Part shown: positions 34,168 through 43,903 of the stretch, piece after piece
Layout: each line of letters opens with the position of its first letter
How positions within the stretch are numbered: the stretch's first letter is position 1
From: Geobacter sp.
GTDB lineage: Bacteria; Desulfobacterota; Desulfuromonadia; Geobacterales; Pseudopelobacteraceae
Assembly: GCA_009684515.1 (NCBI GenBank)
Contig: WKKS01000002.1
Coordinates: 310,001 to 374,000, forward strand
Length of the DNA stretch: 64,000 bases
Direction: 5' to 3'
Notes under the pieces: model-generated
What the model was told of the DNA's origin: nothing
Database searches by the model: none
What the model saw: only the letters and a program-made list of their open reading frames with translations
Made by a program: the position numbers and the translations under genes

Positions 34168-36732
34168 CTAACCCCAGATCATATAGCCCGGTTCGTAAAT
34201 ATTCCCGAGGATTTTGTGCTGTGGCAATATTCGCAGCATGAAGCCATGCCTGCCACAGAAACGGCATTCCAGAACGCCGCCGAACTCATAACGACCATTA
34301 CCCAGATAGTTTTTCATCTGAAGTGTAACCGTTTCGCCCCCCTGGATGTTACCGGTGGAGTTCAACACTCCGAAATATCCTTCAACAGAGACTTCATCCA
34401 CCGGCAGTTCACCGAGTGAAACACGGGCGGAAATCGGAACTTCGCTGCCGACCGCCACCGAGTCGGAGGCCTCGGCTCCGGCCTGTTCAATACGCACATA
34501 CGGCCAAAGTTTGAAAACCCGTTCCTTCCAGCGGGCCAGATCCATGGCCAGCTCCATATCATTATCCACAAGTCGCTTCCATTGGGTATAAGAGGGTATG
34601 TAGGAACGTACGGAATATTCCTGAACCATCCGGTCGGTGGAAAAAACCGGACAAAGGCTCTGCATTGAAGCTTTCATGGTGGCAACCCAGGAGCGTGGGA
34701 CGCCATCGTTGCCACGGTCATAAAAATGCGGCACAACTTCTTTTTCCAGCAGATCGTAGAGCGCCCGCACTTCAACCTGGTTTTGATACTCGATATCTTC
34801 GTAAACCTCACCTTTGCCGATCGCCCAACCATTATTGCCATGGTATCCTTCGCACCACCAGCCATCCAGAATACTCATGTTGAGTCCGCCGTTAAAGGCA
34901 ACCTTCATGCCGCTGGTTCCGCTGGCCTCCATCGGCCGGAGCGGCGTGTTGAGCCAGACATCAACACCCTGCACCAGATGGCGGGCCACTTCGATATCAT
35001 AATCCTCGATAAACACAATCCGGTATCTGAAACGCTCCTGATGAGAAGCCTGGACGATCTGCCGGATCAGCTCTTTACCTTCCTGATCCTGTGGATGCGC
35101 TTTCCCGGCAAAGATGAACTGCACCGGCATCTCGGGGTTGTTAAGAATGCGGGCCAGACGATCCAGATCGCGAAGAAGAAGCGTACCGCGCTTGTAGGTC
35201 GCGAAGCGGCGGGCAAAGCCGATCGTAAGCACCTCCGGATCCAGCACCTCTTCTGCCGTAGCGATCTCTTTAGTGGTGGCACCGACTTTGACCAGTTGTT
35301 CCTTGAGCCGCTTGCGGGCAAAATCCACCAGTTTTTCGCGACAATTCTGCTGGGTACGCCACAGCTCCGCATCAGGAATCTTCGAAATGCGGCGCCAGAC
35401 GTTGTGATCGGTCGGATCGTCAAGCCAGCGCTTCCCCAGATAACGAATCAGCAGGCTGGCCATATGATTGGACATCCAGGTGCGCGTATGGACGCCATTT
35501 GTGATCGAAGTCAGCGGCAATTGTTCTTCAGGAAGCTCTGGCCAGATATTTTTCCACATCTTGCGAGATACTTCACCATGCAGCTGGCTAACTCCGTTGG
35601 CATGACCGGCGAGATTTAACGCCAGAACGGCCATGCAAAAATGCTCCAGCGGGTTTTTAGGGCTCTGGCGTCCCAAACCGATGAATTCGTCATGGCTGAT
35701 TCCAAGTGATTTGACATATCTTGTAAAAAACTTGTCCAGCAGTTCCGGCGGGAAGTGGTCAATACCGGCTTCTACCGGAGTATGGGTGGTAAAAACATTT
35801 CCGGCGGTTACAATTTCGCGCGCCTCGCTGAAGGTTATGTTGCAGCTCTCCATCAACAGTCGAATTCGCTCCAAGGCCATGAAGGCGGCATGTCCCTCGT
35901 TCATGTGACAAACATTGGGGATGATTCCGATAATTTTCAACGCACGGATGCCGCCGATCCCCAGCAGGATTTCCTGGATCATGCGCATCTCTTTGTCACC
36001 AAAATAGAGCTGCGAGGTAATCAGACGGTCGTCAGGCCGGTTCTCCTCCAGATTGGTGTCCAGAAGGTAAAGCGGCACTCTTCCAACCTGAACTCTCCAG
36101 ATATGGACCTGGAATTTTCGGGGACCGAATTCCATTTCAAATGATAATGGCATGCCATTTTCGTCGCGTTCCAGTATCAACGGCAGATTATAAAAATCAT
36201 TCTCGGGGTAAAATTCCTGCTGCCACCCCTCGTTGTTCAAATATTGGCGGAAATAGCCCTGCCGGTACAGCAAACCGACTCCCACCAGCGGCAGCCCCAG
36301 GTCCGAGGCTGATTTCAGATGGTCTCCAGCCAGTATGCCCAAACCTCCGGAATAAATCGGCAGAGACTCGTGCAGGCCAAATTCCATCGAGAAATAGGCC
36401 ACCTTCATCTTTGAATTTCCGTTGGCATTTTTCTGGAACCAGGTTTTTTCTTCAAGGTATTCGGAGAGTTTTTCGTCAACCATCTTGAGATGCGCCATAA
36501 AACCCTCGTCGGATTTGAGCGCTTCCAAAGTTGTTTGCTGAAGTATTCCCAGCATTTCGACCGGATTATGGCGGGTGGATTTCCACAGATCTTCCCCCAT
36601 GCGGCGGAACAGATCGATTGCGTCTGGCTCCCAACACCACCAGAAATTGTAGGCGATGCGTTCAAGAGCCGCCAACTCGTCCGATAGCGAGGGAACCACG
36701 GTGAATTTATGCAGCATCTTTTTGAAATCCAT
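34168..36732 (-). CDS. glgP: Alpha-glucan (glycogen) phosphorylase
   Basis: 854 residues of the TIGR02094-like branch. An N-terminal domain (residues 1-110, LAALERIAYNFWWCWEPDAI) precedes the phosphorylase core. The pyridoxal-phosphate lysine region reads ASGTSGMKVAFNGGLNMSIL, compared with ASGTSNMK in the classical enzymes. Also present are GGLGILAGDHLKSASDLGLP near the N-terminus and HMNEGHAAF. It releases glucose-1-phosphate from glycogen or maltodextrin. AAAGGATAA precedes the ATG. It starts a run of four co-directed genes ending with the hexomutase. The upstream gap to ndk (36733-36934) carries the ndk promoter but no clear promoter for this gene. Confidence 0.93.
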   Translation of the reverse strand: MDFKKMLHKFTVVPSLSDELAALERIAYNFWWCWEPDAIDLFRRMGEDLWKSTRHNPVEMLGILQQTTLEALKSDEGFMAHLKMVDEKLSEYLEEKTWFQKNANGNSKMKVAYFSMEFGLHESLPIYSGGLGILAGDHLKSASDLGLPLVGVGLLYRQGYFRQYLNNEGWQQEFYPENDFYNLPLILERDENGMPLSFEMEFGPRKFQVHIWRVQVGRVPLYLLDTNLEENRPDDRLITSQLYFGDKEMRMIQEILLGIGGIRALKIIGIIPNVCHMNEGHAAFMALERIRLLMESCNITFSEAREIVTAGNVFTTHTPVEAGIDHFPPELLDKFFTRYVKSLGISHDEFIGLGRQSPKNPLEHFCMAVLALNLAGHANGVSQLHGEVSRKMWKNIWPELPEEQLPLTSITNGVHTRTWMSNHMASLLIRYLGKRWLDDPTDHNVWRRISKIPDAELWRTQQNCREKLVDFARKRLKEQLVKVGATTKEIATAEEVLDPEVLTIGFARRFATYKRGTLLLRDLDRLARILNNPEMPVQFIFAGKAHPQDQEGKELIRQIVQASHQERFRYRIVFIEDYDIEVARHLVQGVDVWLNTPLRPMEASGTSGMKVAFNGGLNMSILDGWWCEGYHGNNGWAIGKGEVYEDIEYQNQVEVRALYDLLEKEVVPHFYDRGNDGVPRSWVATMKASMQSLCPVFSTDRMVQEYSVRSYIPSYTQWKRLVDNDMELAMDLARWKERVFKLWPYVRIEQAGAEASDSVAVGSEVPISARVSLGELPVDEVSVEGYFGVLNSTGNIQGGETVTLQMKNYLGNGRYEFGGVLECRFCGRHGFMLRILPQHKILGNIYEPGYMIWG

Positions 36733-36865
36733 ACAGTTATCCTTTCTATCGGAGCCTGATGGTAACTTTTAACATATATGGCATTTTGTTAGCGAGAGTT
36801 TTTGTAACCGTGCCGACGGAGATGGACTTCCTGCAAGCCAGCCGCCCCAAAAACAGCTAAATTAC

Positions 36866-36895
36866 TTGACAAATAAAGAATAGCGATGCTATCTG
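36866..36895 (+). promoter_or_regulatory. Sigma-70-like promoter for ndk
   Basis: TTGACA (36866-36871) is followed after 18 bases by TATCTG (36890-36895), which has an extended-minus-10 TG just upstream. It lies 40 bases before the ndk start and fits a housekeeping gene. Confidence 0.55.
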
Positions 36896-36934
36896 GGAAG
36901 TTCACTTTTTTAAAACAATCTCGGAGGAAACATC

Positions 36935-37348
36935 ATGGAACGTACTTTCGCCATCATCAAACCGGATGCAGTTGAGCGCAAACTTGCCGGTAAAATTCTG
37001 GACCGGATCGAAGCCAACGGCTTTAACATCGTTGGAATGAAGAAAATCAAACTGTCAAAATGCCAGGCCGAAGGTTTCTACTATGTTCACAAAGAACGCC
37101 CTTTCTTCAACGACCTTTGCGCATTCATGTCCCGCAGCCCGGTGATCGTGCTTTGCCTTGAAAAAGAAAACGCCATTGCTGACTGGCGTACCCTGATGGG
37201 CGCTACCAACCCGGCCAACGCCGAGCCAGGAACCATCCGCAAGGACTTCGCAGTTAACATTGAGGAAAACTCCTCGCACGGTTCCGATGCTCCTGAAACC
37301 GCAGCTTTCGAGATTCCTTACTTCTTCAGTGCCCTGGAACTGGTATAA
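36935..37348 (+). CDS. ndk: Nucleoside diphosphate kinase
   Basis: 137 residues, the normal size. It balances nucleoside triphosphate pools through a phospho-histidine intermediate. The catalytic His is residue 115 in ENSSHGSD. The N-terminal [20 protein letters not shown] and [20 protein letters not shown] are family signatures. CGGAGGA lies before the ATG. It is a single-gene transcript, with its own promoter and a terminator 30 bases after the stop. Confidence 0.97.
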   Translation: MERTFAIIKPDAVERKLAGKILDRIEANGFNIVGMKKIKLSKCQAEGFYYVHKERPFFNDLCAFMSRSPVIVLCLEKENAIADWRTLMGATNPANAEPGTIRKDFAVNIEENSSHGSDAPETAAFEIPYFFSALELV

Positions 37349-37378
37349 GCCATTTATCAGTTTTCAAATACCGCCTCA

Positions 37379-37409
37379 CAAAAAAACCCTTCTTTGGAAG
37401 GGTTTTTTT
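37379..37409 (+). terminator. Rho-independent terminator after ndk
   Basis: CCCTTC and GAAGGG form a six-base stem with loop TTTG, extended by A/T pairing and followed by seven Ts. Confidence 0.9.
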
Positions 37410-37504
37410 ATTTGCGGCAGTTTTATGAATGATCCCGTTTGTTATTTGGAATTGAACCGCTATAATTCAGATCTGGCAGTATCAGGACAATTCAGGAAAG
37501 GGCG

Positions 37505-37825
37505 ATGGGACAGCAAATGTATCTGATTCAAATTCTTTTGCCACTCTACGGCAACGACGGGGTGGCTTTTCCGCAGCAGGAGTACGCCAGTGTGCGGGAA
37601 GAACTTACGGAGCGCTTCGGCGGCATCACCACCTATCTCCGCTCGCCGGCCGAAGGCTCGTGGCGGGAGAGTCCGCTACTGACGGTCCATGATGAGATCG
37701 TGATCTATGAAGTTATGACAGAAAATCTCGATCAGGGGTGGTGGCGGGAATATCGGGAAGGACTGGCCCGGCGCTACCGCCAGGATTCGTTGATTGTGCG
37801 TGCGAGCCAGATACAGTTGCTTTAA
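37505..37825 (+). CDS. Small conserved-looking protein of unknown function
   Basis: 106 residues, no signal peptide or membrane segment. It is rich in aromatic and charged residues (MYLIQILLPLYGNDG, FGGITTYLRSPAEGSWRES, DQGWWREYREGLARRYRQDS). The overall size and beta-alpha alternation recall ferredoxin-like dimeric alpha-beta barrel proteins, but I cannot assign a family. The first ATG (37505) has GGAAAGG upstream at good spacing; the in-frame ATG at 37517 is an alternative. It stands alone on the plus strand between ndk and the convergent end of the tetrapyrrole operon. Confidence 0.6.
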   Translation: MGQQMYLIQILLPLYGNDGVAFPQQEYASVREELTERFGGITTYLRSPAEGSWRESPLLTVHDEIVIYEVMTENLDQGWWREYREGLARRYRQDSLIVRASQIQLL

Positions 37826-37849
37826 TTCCGCCGCCAATCGGCCGCAGTT

Positions 37850-39367
37850 TCAGCCGAAGTGCGCTTCCAGAGCGGCTGTCAGAGCATTCAGCGTGTATTC
37901 AGCAGGCTCAATATCCACCTTCAAACCCAGATCACGACAAGTTTTTGAAGTTATCGGCCCAATCGAAGCGACCGCAACCCCTTTCAGCATATCCACCAAC
38001 AACTCTTCTCCCAACATGGCAGCCAGATTCTTGACGGTGGATGATGAGGTGAAGGTAATGCAGTCCACAGACCGTTTTTCCAACGCAAAGAGCGCCTCGG
38101 CCGACAGTCTGTCCGGCAATATGTTGCGATATGCCACCGGACCGTCAACGTGGGCGCCCATGCGCCTCAACTCGCAGGGAATTATTTCACGGGCCTTGTC
38201 AACCCTTGGAAACAGAATTCTGGCCCCCTGCAAGTCCAAACGGGCAAATTCGGCAACGACCCCTTCGGCCTTATAATCGGACGGGATCAGATCAGCACGG
38301 ACTCCGAACGCCTTGAATGCTTCAGCAGTTTTCGGGCCGACAGCACAGACCTTGCAGCCTGCCAGAGCCCTGGCATCCAGCCCCAAAGCTTCAAGGCGCT
38401 GAAAAAAGAAGCGTACTGCATTTCCCGAAGTCAGTATAAGCCAATCGTAACCTGACAGTTCCTTGATGGAAACATCCAGTAACTGCCAGCTTTCCGGCTC
38501 CACCAATCGGATGGTCGGACATTCCAGAACCGTTGCCCCCCGAGCCGCCAGTTTTGCTGAAAACTCACCGGCCTGCTCCGCGGCGCGGGTAACGATAATT
38601 TTTCTGCCGCAGAGCGGACGACTGTCGTACCAGCGCAGCTTTTCACGCAGTGTGACGACTTCTCCAACGATAGTTACCGCGGGAGGTTTGAAGCCGGCTT
38701 CCTCAGCCAGATCTGCTATATCGGCAATCGTCCCGGTCAGCACCTGCTGACAGGCGGTTGTTGCCCAGCGCACAAGCGCCACAGGAGTGCTGGCAGACCG
38801 GCCATGCTGGATCATACGCAGCATATTGCGTCTCAAGGTCGTAATCCCCATGTAAAAAACGACTGTTCCGCCACCCAGTGAGAGGCGATCCCAGTCAATG
38901 GCAGACTCGTCCTTGTCCTTCCCTTCCTGGCCGGTCACAAAGGCGACCGAGGTTGTAAAGTCCCTGTGAGTCAGGGGAATACCGGCGTAGGCGGCCGCAC
39001 CGATCGCTGCCGTAACACCGGGCACAACTTCAAAAGGTATCCCGGCTTCGCTCAGAGCTTCGCACTCCTCGCCGCCACGACCGAAAACAAAGGGGTCACC
39101 CCCCTTCAGTCGCACGACGACCTTCCCCTGCCGGGCTTTTTCAACCAGCAGAGAGTTGATCTCTTTCTGGTCCTGGTTGTGGCGCCCGCCGATCTTGCCG
39201 GCGTAGATGCGCTCTGCTTCAGCGCTGGCATGATTCAGCAGTTGCTCATTGGCCAGATAGTCGTAAACCACCACGTCAGCGCGCTGAAGACATTCAACAC
39301 CGCGAAGTGTGATCAAAGACGGGTCGCCGGGTCCGGCGCCGACCAGGTAAACAATAGCGCTACTCAC
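37850..39367 (-). CDS. Uroporphyrinogen-III methyltransferase/synthase fusion (CobA-HemD)
   Basis: 505 residues joining two steps at the branch of heme and siroheme synthesis. Residues about 5-245 are the SAM-dependent methyltransferase (VYLVGAGPGDPSLITLRGVE, then RLKGGDPFVFGRGGEE), which makes precorrin-2. Residues about 255-500 are uroporphyrinogen-III synthase (GRKIIVTRAAEQAGEFSAKL, LILTSGNAVRFFFQRLE). I set the start at GTG 39367, which overlaps the hemC stop and places the VYLVGAGPGDP motif at the usual distance; extending further would run through hemC. This CobA-HemD fusion is common in anaerobes and Geobacter. Last gene of the operon. Confidence 0.92.
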   Translation of the reverse strand: MSSAIVYLVGAGPGDPSLITLRGVECLQRADVVVYDYLANEQLLNHASAEAERIYAGKIGGRHNQDQKEINSLLVEKARQGKVVVRLKGGDPFVFGRGGEECEALSEAGIPFEVVPGVTAAIGAAAYAGIPLTHRDFTTSVAFVTGQEGKDKDESAIDWDRLSLGGGTVVFYMGITTLRRNMLRMIQHGRSASTPVALVRWATTACQQVLTGTIADIADLAEEAGFKPPAVTIVGEVVTLREKLRWYDSRPLCGRKIIVTRAAEQAGEFSAKLAARGATVLECPTIRLVEPESWQLLDVSIKELSGYDWLILTSGNAVRFFFQRLEALGLDARALAGCKVCAVGPKTAEAFKAFGVRADLIPSDYKAEGVVAEFARLDLQGARILFPRVDKAREIIPCELRRMGAHVDGPVAYRNILPDRLSAEALFALEKRSVDCITFTSSSTVKNLAAMLGEELLVDMLKGVAVASIGPITSKTCRDLGLKVDIEPAEYTLNALTAALEAHFG

Positions 39368-40298
39368 CGATCGACCTTTGGTAAACTTCTTCCAGAATGG
39401 CCTTGCCACCGTCGGACAGCAACTGGTCAGCCAGGCGGATGCCGAGTTGTTCGCATTCTGACACCGGACCGGAAATTTCACCTCGCACCGAGCGGCTGCC
39501 GTCAACGGCGGCAATAAAACCGACCAGCCGCAACTGGCCATTGTCAACGGTTCCGTGGGCAGCAATCGGCACCTGACAACCCCCTTCGCAACGTTTCAGC
39601 AGAGCCCGTTCTGCTCGCACAGCATAACTGGTATCAGCGTGATTGAAAAAAGCGATTGTTTCGGTGATAACCGGATCGGCCAGGCGGCATTCGATCCCCA
39701 GTGCTCCCTGGCCAATCGCCGGGACGGAAAGATCCACATCCAGATATTCGGACACTTTTTCGGTGAAACCGAGACGTTTCAAGCCGGCGGCGGCCAGTAT
39801 GACCGCATCAAGCTTGTCATCTTCGAGTTTACGGATGCGGGTTTCCACGTTGCCGCGGATAATGCACATCTCCAGGTCCGGGCGCACTTTCAGCAACTGG
39901 GCCTGACGGCGCAGGGCACTGGTGCCGATGCGGGCCCCCTGCGGCAGATCGGCAAATTTCACATTGCGCGAGATAACAGCGTCGCGCGGGTCTTCACGCT
40001 CGGTAATGCAATAGAGCCCCAATCCCTCGGGAAACTCGGTCGGGACGTCCTTCATGCTGTGAACAGCAATGTCGATTTCACCCCGCAGCATGGCTTCCTC
40101 GATTTCTTTTACAAACAGACCTTTGCCACCCACCTGTGCCAGCGGCACATCCAGAATTTTGTCGCCAATGGTCTTGATCTTGGTCAGCGTGACCTCCATC
40201 CCCGGATATCTTTTCTCCAGTTCGGATTTGACCCAGTTGGCCTGCCATAGTGCCAGTTGGCTGGCGCGGGTACCGATTCTAAGTTGTTTGGGGGCCAT
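39360..40298 (-). CDS. hemC: Porphobilinogen deaminase (hydroxymethylbilane synthase)
   Basis: 312 residues. It joins four porphobilinogen units into hydroxymethylbilane. The dipyrromethane-cofactor cysteine lies in RCEGGCQVPIAAHG. The N-terminal RIGTRASQLALWQANWVKSE and the central HSMKDVPTEFPEGL and RGNVETRIRKLEDDK are invariant in the family. The start ATG at 40298 (MAPKQLRIG) has ACGGAGA in front; the longer frame lacks a better site. It lies between sfsA and cobA-hemD. Confidence 0.96.
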   Translation of the reverse strand: MAPKQLRIGTRASQLALWQANWVKSELEKRYPGMEVTLTKIKTIGDKILDVPLAQVGGKGLFVKEIEEAMLRGEIDIAVHSMKDVPTEFPEGLGLYCITEREDPRDAVISRNVKFADLPQGARIGTSALRRQAQLLKVRPDLEMCIIRGNVETRIRKLEDDKLDAVILAAAGLKRLGFTEKVSEYLDVDLSVPAIGQGALGIECRLADPVITETIAFFNHADTSYAVRAERALLKRCEGGCQVPIAAHGTVDNGQLRLVGFIAAVDGSRSVRGEISGPVSECEQLGIRLADQLLSDGGKAILEEVYQRSIGE

Positions 40299-40340
40299 AA
40301 TTATCTCCGTTTCTTTTATTTTTAATTCTGCTATCAATTT

Positions 40341-41033
40341 TCAGACAATTACCGGCAATCGCTCTGTCAGCCGGATTTCTACCGGCGTAACCGATGCCCG
40401 GTAAGCCAGCGCTTCCACACCGTTCTCCAATGCCATTCTCAGAAGCCGCCCGTACTCCGGGTCAATGGCATCAGCCGGGGAAACCGAGTCGCCATCGCCA
40501 CGCTGGACAGTGAAGAAGATCACCCCGCGAGCTCCTTCGCGCACGACCCTCATCAGCTCCATCAGATGCTTCTGACCTCGCGTTGTAACGGCATCCGGAA
40601 ACAGGGCCCGCTTGTTCTCAACCAGTGTGACGTTCTTCACCTCAACAAAGCAGCGCCCGGTTTGTCCCTCCAGCAGCAGATCGATGCGGCTGTGCTCGCC
40701 ATAGGGCACTTCGGAACGGATGGTATCATAGCATTGCAGTTCTGAAACCGTGCCATCCTCAATAGCCTCCCGCACCAGGTGGTTTGGCAGCCCGGTGTTG
40801 ATGCCGACCCAGAAACCGTCCGCCTGCACCAGTTCCCATCCGAGAGGATATTTTCTTTTCAAATTGGGGCTTTTGGAAAGAAAGACCCGGCTGCCCGGCA
40901 CCGCACAACCTTTCATGCTCCCTGAGTTAGGACAGTGAACGGTAACGACATTGCCGTCTTCTAGCAGAACATCAGCCAGGAAACGCTTGTAGCGTCTGAC
41001 CAGGGTGCCTGCAATCAGCGGGGGCAAACGCAC
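40341..41033 (-). CDS. sfsA: SfsA-family protein
   Basis: 230 residues. Diagnostic blocks are HCPNSGSMKGCAVPGSRVFL, GWELVQADGFWVGINTGLPN and FVEVKNVTLVENKRALFPDA. SfsA has a nuclease-like fold; it was named for a sugar-fermentation effect in E. coli, but its true activity is uncertain. The start is GTG overlapping the hemA stop (TAGTG), so it is embedded in the tetrapyrrole operon. No functional link with heme synthesis is established. Confidence 0.93.
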   Translation of the reverse strand: MRLPPLIAGTLVRRYKRFLADVLLEDGNVVTVHCPNSGSMKGCAVPGSRVFLSKSPNLKRKYPLGWELVQADGFWVGINTGLPNHLVREAIEDGTVSELQCYDTIRSEVPYGEHSRIDLLLEGQTGRCFVEVKNVTLVENKRALFPDAVTTRGQKHLMELMRVVREGARGVIFFTVQRGDGDSVSPADAIDPEYGRLLRMALENGVEALAYRASVTPVEIRLTERLPVIV

Positions 41034-42334
41034 TATTCTTCCAGCTCCAGCTCCTGATCATCGTGCTGAATCGATTCCAGCTCAAAAAGCTGCCTCATCG
41101 CATCGACATAAAGGTCAACCCGCCCGCCCTGACCAGCTTTTTTCAATACAGAAGTCGGAACATGGAGCAACTTGTTCATCATGGCCATCGTCAGCGCTTC
41201 CAACCTTTTTTCGGCGTCTGGCGGCAGATCTTTCCAGTTTGAAACGGTCTTCTCCAGTTCGGAGCGTCGGATTTCATCAAAACGGCTCCGCAATGCGACA
41301 ATGGTGGGAGTCACTTCCAGCGTCGAGAGCCATTTGTGAAACTGGCCGATTTCCTGGTCGATAATCTCTTCGGCCTTTTCAGCCTCCAGGCTGCGCTGGG
41401 CCAGGTTGGCCTGAACGATTTCCTGCAGGTGATCGACTGTGAAGAGGTAAGCATTTTCCACATCATCCACTTTAGGATCAATGTCGCGCGGCACGGCGAT
41501 ATCTATAAAGAAAACCGGCTTGAAACGCCGCTTTTTGATCACCTCTTCGGCATCTTTCGGGCCGATTATGCAGTGCGGGGCACCGGTGGATGAAAGCACG
41601 ATATCGGCCCGGTGCAGGTGTTCAAACAGCTCTTCGAAACGGACCGCTTCGCCGCCGAACTCTTCCGCCAATCTTTCGGCCCGCTCGAAAGTGCGGTTGG
41701 TTACCATGATCCCCTTGGCACCGCTGTTAAGGAAATGCTTGGCGGCAAGTTCGCACATTTCACCGGCGCCGATCAGCATTACGGTTTTGTCGGACAGATT
41801 GCCCAGAATCTTTTTTGCCAGTTCAACGGCGGCAAAAGCTACTGAAACCGCCGAAGAGGCGATTTTGGTCTCTGTGCGCACCCGTTTGGCAACTGAAAAA
41901 GCCTTGTGAAGGAAACGGTTTAGAATGATGCCGGAAGATTTGTATTCGGCGGCATATCCGTAAGAGGTCTTGATCTGTCCCAATATCTGGGGCTCGCCGA
42001 CAATCATCGAATCAAGACTGGAGGCAACCCTGAAAACATGGCGGATAGCAGCCTCGGAATGATAGTTGTAGAGATGCTGTTCGAGTGATTCAAGCGGAAT
42101 GTGGTGATAATCGGCCATAAAGCGCTTGATGCGGGCAATGCCGCCAGCAATGTCGCGGGTGGTGGCATATATTTCCACCCGGTTGCAGGTTGAAACGATG
42201 ACACCCTCAATTATTCCGTCCAGACCGACCAGTTCCCTGAGCGGTTTCTCGATCTGACTGGGAGAAAAAGCGATTCGTTCCCGTATTTCAACATTTGCGG
42301 TCTTATGCGATAGACCAACAACAATGATATTCAT
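41033..42334 (-). CDS. hemA: Glutamyl-tRNA reductase
   Basis: 433 residues. The first committed step of the C5 heme pathway: glutamyl-tRNA is reduced to glutamate-1-semialdehyde. The catalytic Cys is residue 50 ([12 protein letters not shown]); the NADPH site follows ([20 protein letters not shown]); and the segment [20 protein letters not shown] is a family signature. The C-terminus ends in an acidic tail. It follows the ccsA-like gene by 21 bases. Confidence 0.97.
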   Translation of the reverse strand: MNIIVVGLSHKTANVEIRERIAFSPSQIEKPLRELVGLDGIIEGVIVSTCNRVEIYATTRDIAGGIARIKRFMADYHHIPLESLEQHLYNYHSEAAIRHVFRVASSLDSMIVGEPQILGQIKTSYGYAAEYKSSGIILNRFLHKAFSVAKRVRTETKIASSAVSVAFAAVELAKKILGNLSDKTVMLIGAGEMCELAAKHFLNSGAKGIMVTNRTFERAERLAEEFGGEAVRFEELFEHLHRADIVLSSTGAPHCIIGPKDAEEVIKKRRFKPVFFIDIAVPRDIDPKVDDVENAYLFTVDHLQEIVQANLAQRSLEAEKAEEIIDQEIGQFHKWLSTLEVTPTIVALRSRFDEIRRSELEKTVSNWKDLPPDAEKRLEALTMAMMNKLLHVPTSVLKKAGQGGRVDLYVDAMRQLFELESIQHDDQELELEE

Positions 42335-42355
42335 TCAGACTTTGTCCTTGAGAGG

Positions 42356-43171
42356 CTATTTGTAGGCATGCAGGCCTGGAAGCCAGAGATTGACGCCAAT
42401 AAAGGTGAAGATCATGATCAGGAAACCGGCAATCGTCAGCAGTGAAGCACGTTTGCCGCGCCATCCGGTTGTGAGCCTGCTGTGAAGAAGCGCGGCAAAA
42501 ATAAACCAGGTAATCAGTGACCAGGTTTCCTTGGGATCCCAGCTCCAGTAAGTGCCCCATGCCTTTTCGGCCCAGATGGCGCCCGTAATTATCGCAATCG
42601 TCAACAACGGAAATCCGATCGTCAGGCAGCGGTAATTGATATCATCCAGAGTATTCAGCGAAGGGAGTTTCTGGAAGAGTGCCCCCAACCGCTTCTTCTT
42701 CAGGAAATATTGCTGGATCAGGTAGATCACTGCTGCACCGAATGCGATTGTAAACATGGCGTAACTGATAAAAGCCATGATCGTATGTATCCAGAGCCAG
42801 TTGCTTTTCAGGGCCGGGTTAAGTTCTCGAATGGCTGAGGGAAAAGCGCTGGAAGAAACTACCAGCAGAAGGGCGATCGGGATGATAAATGCCCCGAGAA
42901 TCGTGACCTTGTATTTGCGTTCAAAAAGGATGAAGGCACCCACGATGGCAAGGGCAAAAAAAGACAGTGATTCGTGCATGTTGGTGATCGGCAGATGCCC
43001 GGAAGAGCTGAAACGGTGAATTGTGGAGAGCAGATGCGTCACAAAACCGGCCATAACCAACCTGTTGGCCCAGATTTCAACGGCGGTGGTGGTGCGCACA
43101 AGATACGCCAGGTAAGCCACGGTGGCGCAACCATACAGTGCAAATGTCAGGTAGAAGAATATTTGGATCAT
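42356..43171 (-). CDS. CcsA/HemX-like cytochrome c assembly membrane protein
   Basis: 271 residues with eight or so membrane helices and the tryptophan-rich haem-handling motif WGTYWSWDPKETWSLITWFI. Proteins of this family (CcsA, also called CcsB or ResC in some species) carry haem to apocytochrome c at the outer face of the membrane; shorter relatives next to hemA (HemX) influence GluTR levels in Bacillus. Here it sits directly before hemA, with the start overlapping the previous stop (ATGA), so either role is possible. A multihaem-cytochrome organism would use it heavily. Confidence 0.88.
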   Translation of the reverse strand: MIQIFFYLTFALYGCATVAYLAYLVRTTTAVEIWANRLVMAGFVTHLLSTIHRFSSSGHLPITNMHESLSFFALAIVGAFILFERKYKVTILGAFIIPIALLLVVSSSAFPSAIRELNPALKSNWLWIHTIMAFISYAMFTIAFGAAVIYLIQQYFLKKKRLGALFQKLPSLNTLDDINYRCLTIGFPLLTIAIITGAIWAEKAWGTYWSWDPKETWSLITWFIFAALLHSRLTTGWRGKRASLLTIAGFLIMIFTFIGVNLWLPGLHAYK

Positions 43172-43761
43172 ACGGTATCCTTGCGGTCAGTGAGCTCGAC
43201 AATTAATCGCCTGGCAAGCGAGCGTAAAACCTGCGTATTGTATGTGTTGCCGTTCCCATCCGTCAACAGCTTTTCTCTCTCCGCCGCCAGTTGCTGGAGC
43301 GCAGCACCATATTCCTCGCCGATAACATCCGCAATAATGTCCCGTATTTCGGATGCCAGCGTCGGGCAGCGCCCGCCGGTTGAAACGGCTATTTCCAGAT
43401 TTCCCCGGCGCAGAATCGCCGGAAAAGTGCAATTCCCGCTTGTTGGATTATCTGCTACAGCGACAAGAATCCTGCGCTCAATGGCATCTGCGGCAACTTC
43501 CTGATTAACAGCCGCATCGTTGGTGGCAGCTATCACCAGAAAAGCATTTTCAAGATCCGCGGAAAGATAGCGACCGATACGCACGGAAAGTTCCCCGGCA
43601 TCCGACAGCGCTCTTATCTCCCGGCAGACTTCCGGGGCCGTCAACCGGATGACTGCCCCGGAAGAAAGCAGGGAGCGAACCTTGCGAAGCGCCACACTTC
43701 CTCCGCCTGCTACTACGGCGATTTTGCCTTGCAAATTAATGTTTAATGGCAGTGTCGGCAT
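43168..43761 (-). CDS. Precorrin-2 dehydrogenase / sirohydrochlorin ferrochelatase-like
   Basis: 197 residues, like CysG N-terminal domain or Met8/SirC. The NAD site reads VVAGGGSVALRKVRSLLSSG, and later come ATNDAAVNQEVA, NPTSGNCTFPAILRRGNLEI and STGGRCPTLASEIRD. It oxidises precorrin-2 and may insert iron to give siroheme. The ATG at 43761 (MPTLPLNINLQGK) has GGGGGGTTGAG before it; an earlier ATG would add 35 unrelated residues. It heads the minus-strand tetrapyrrole operon, with a 142-base gap to trxA on the other side that shows no clear promoter. Confidence 0.88.
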   Translation of the reverse strand: MPTLPLNINLQGKIAVVAGGGSVALRKVRSLLSSGAVIRLTAPEVCREIRALSDAGELSVRIGRYLSADLENAFLVIAATNDAAVNQEVAADAIERRILVAVADNPTSGNCTFPAILRRGNLEIAVSTGGRCPTLASEIRDIIADVIGEEYGAALQQLAAEREKLLTDGNGNTYNTQVLRSLARRLIVELTDRKDTV

Positions 43762-43903
43762 CTCAACCCCCCGATGACAGTACACCATACTCTCTTGCGA
43801 ACACCTTTTCAATGCAATGACGCTTCCGGAGTTTGGACTTGATTTTTTCAGCTTCTGGTATATCATTCAGAAACAGATATAATTGACAAAAGGAGACAAA
43901 CTG

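Noticed and set aside
36733..36934. Search for tRNA or riboswitch in the larger gaps (36733-36934, 46862-47151, 43762-43903, 30036-30202)
   Set aside because: No T-loop GTTCRA motif with paired arms, and no c-di-GMP or other riboswitch core recognised by eye.
37850..39565. A longer CobA-HemD reading frame starting at 39565
   Set aside because: The extra 66 residues lie entirely inside hemC in another frame and look unlike the family. The GTG at 39367 gives the normal N-terminus.
43870..43890. TATAAT at 43878-43883 as the trxA promoter
   Set aside because: It is only a few bases before the ribosome binding site, so transcription would start at or past it, and no -35 box is at the right distance.
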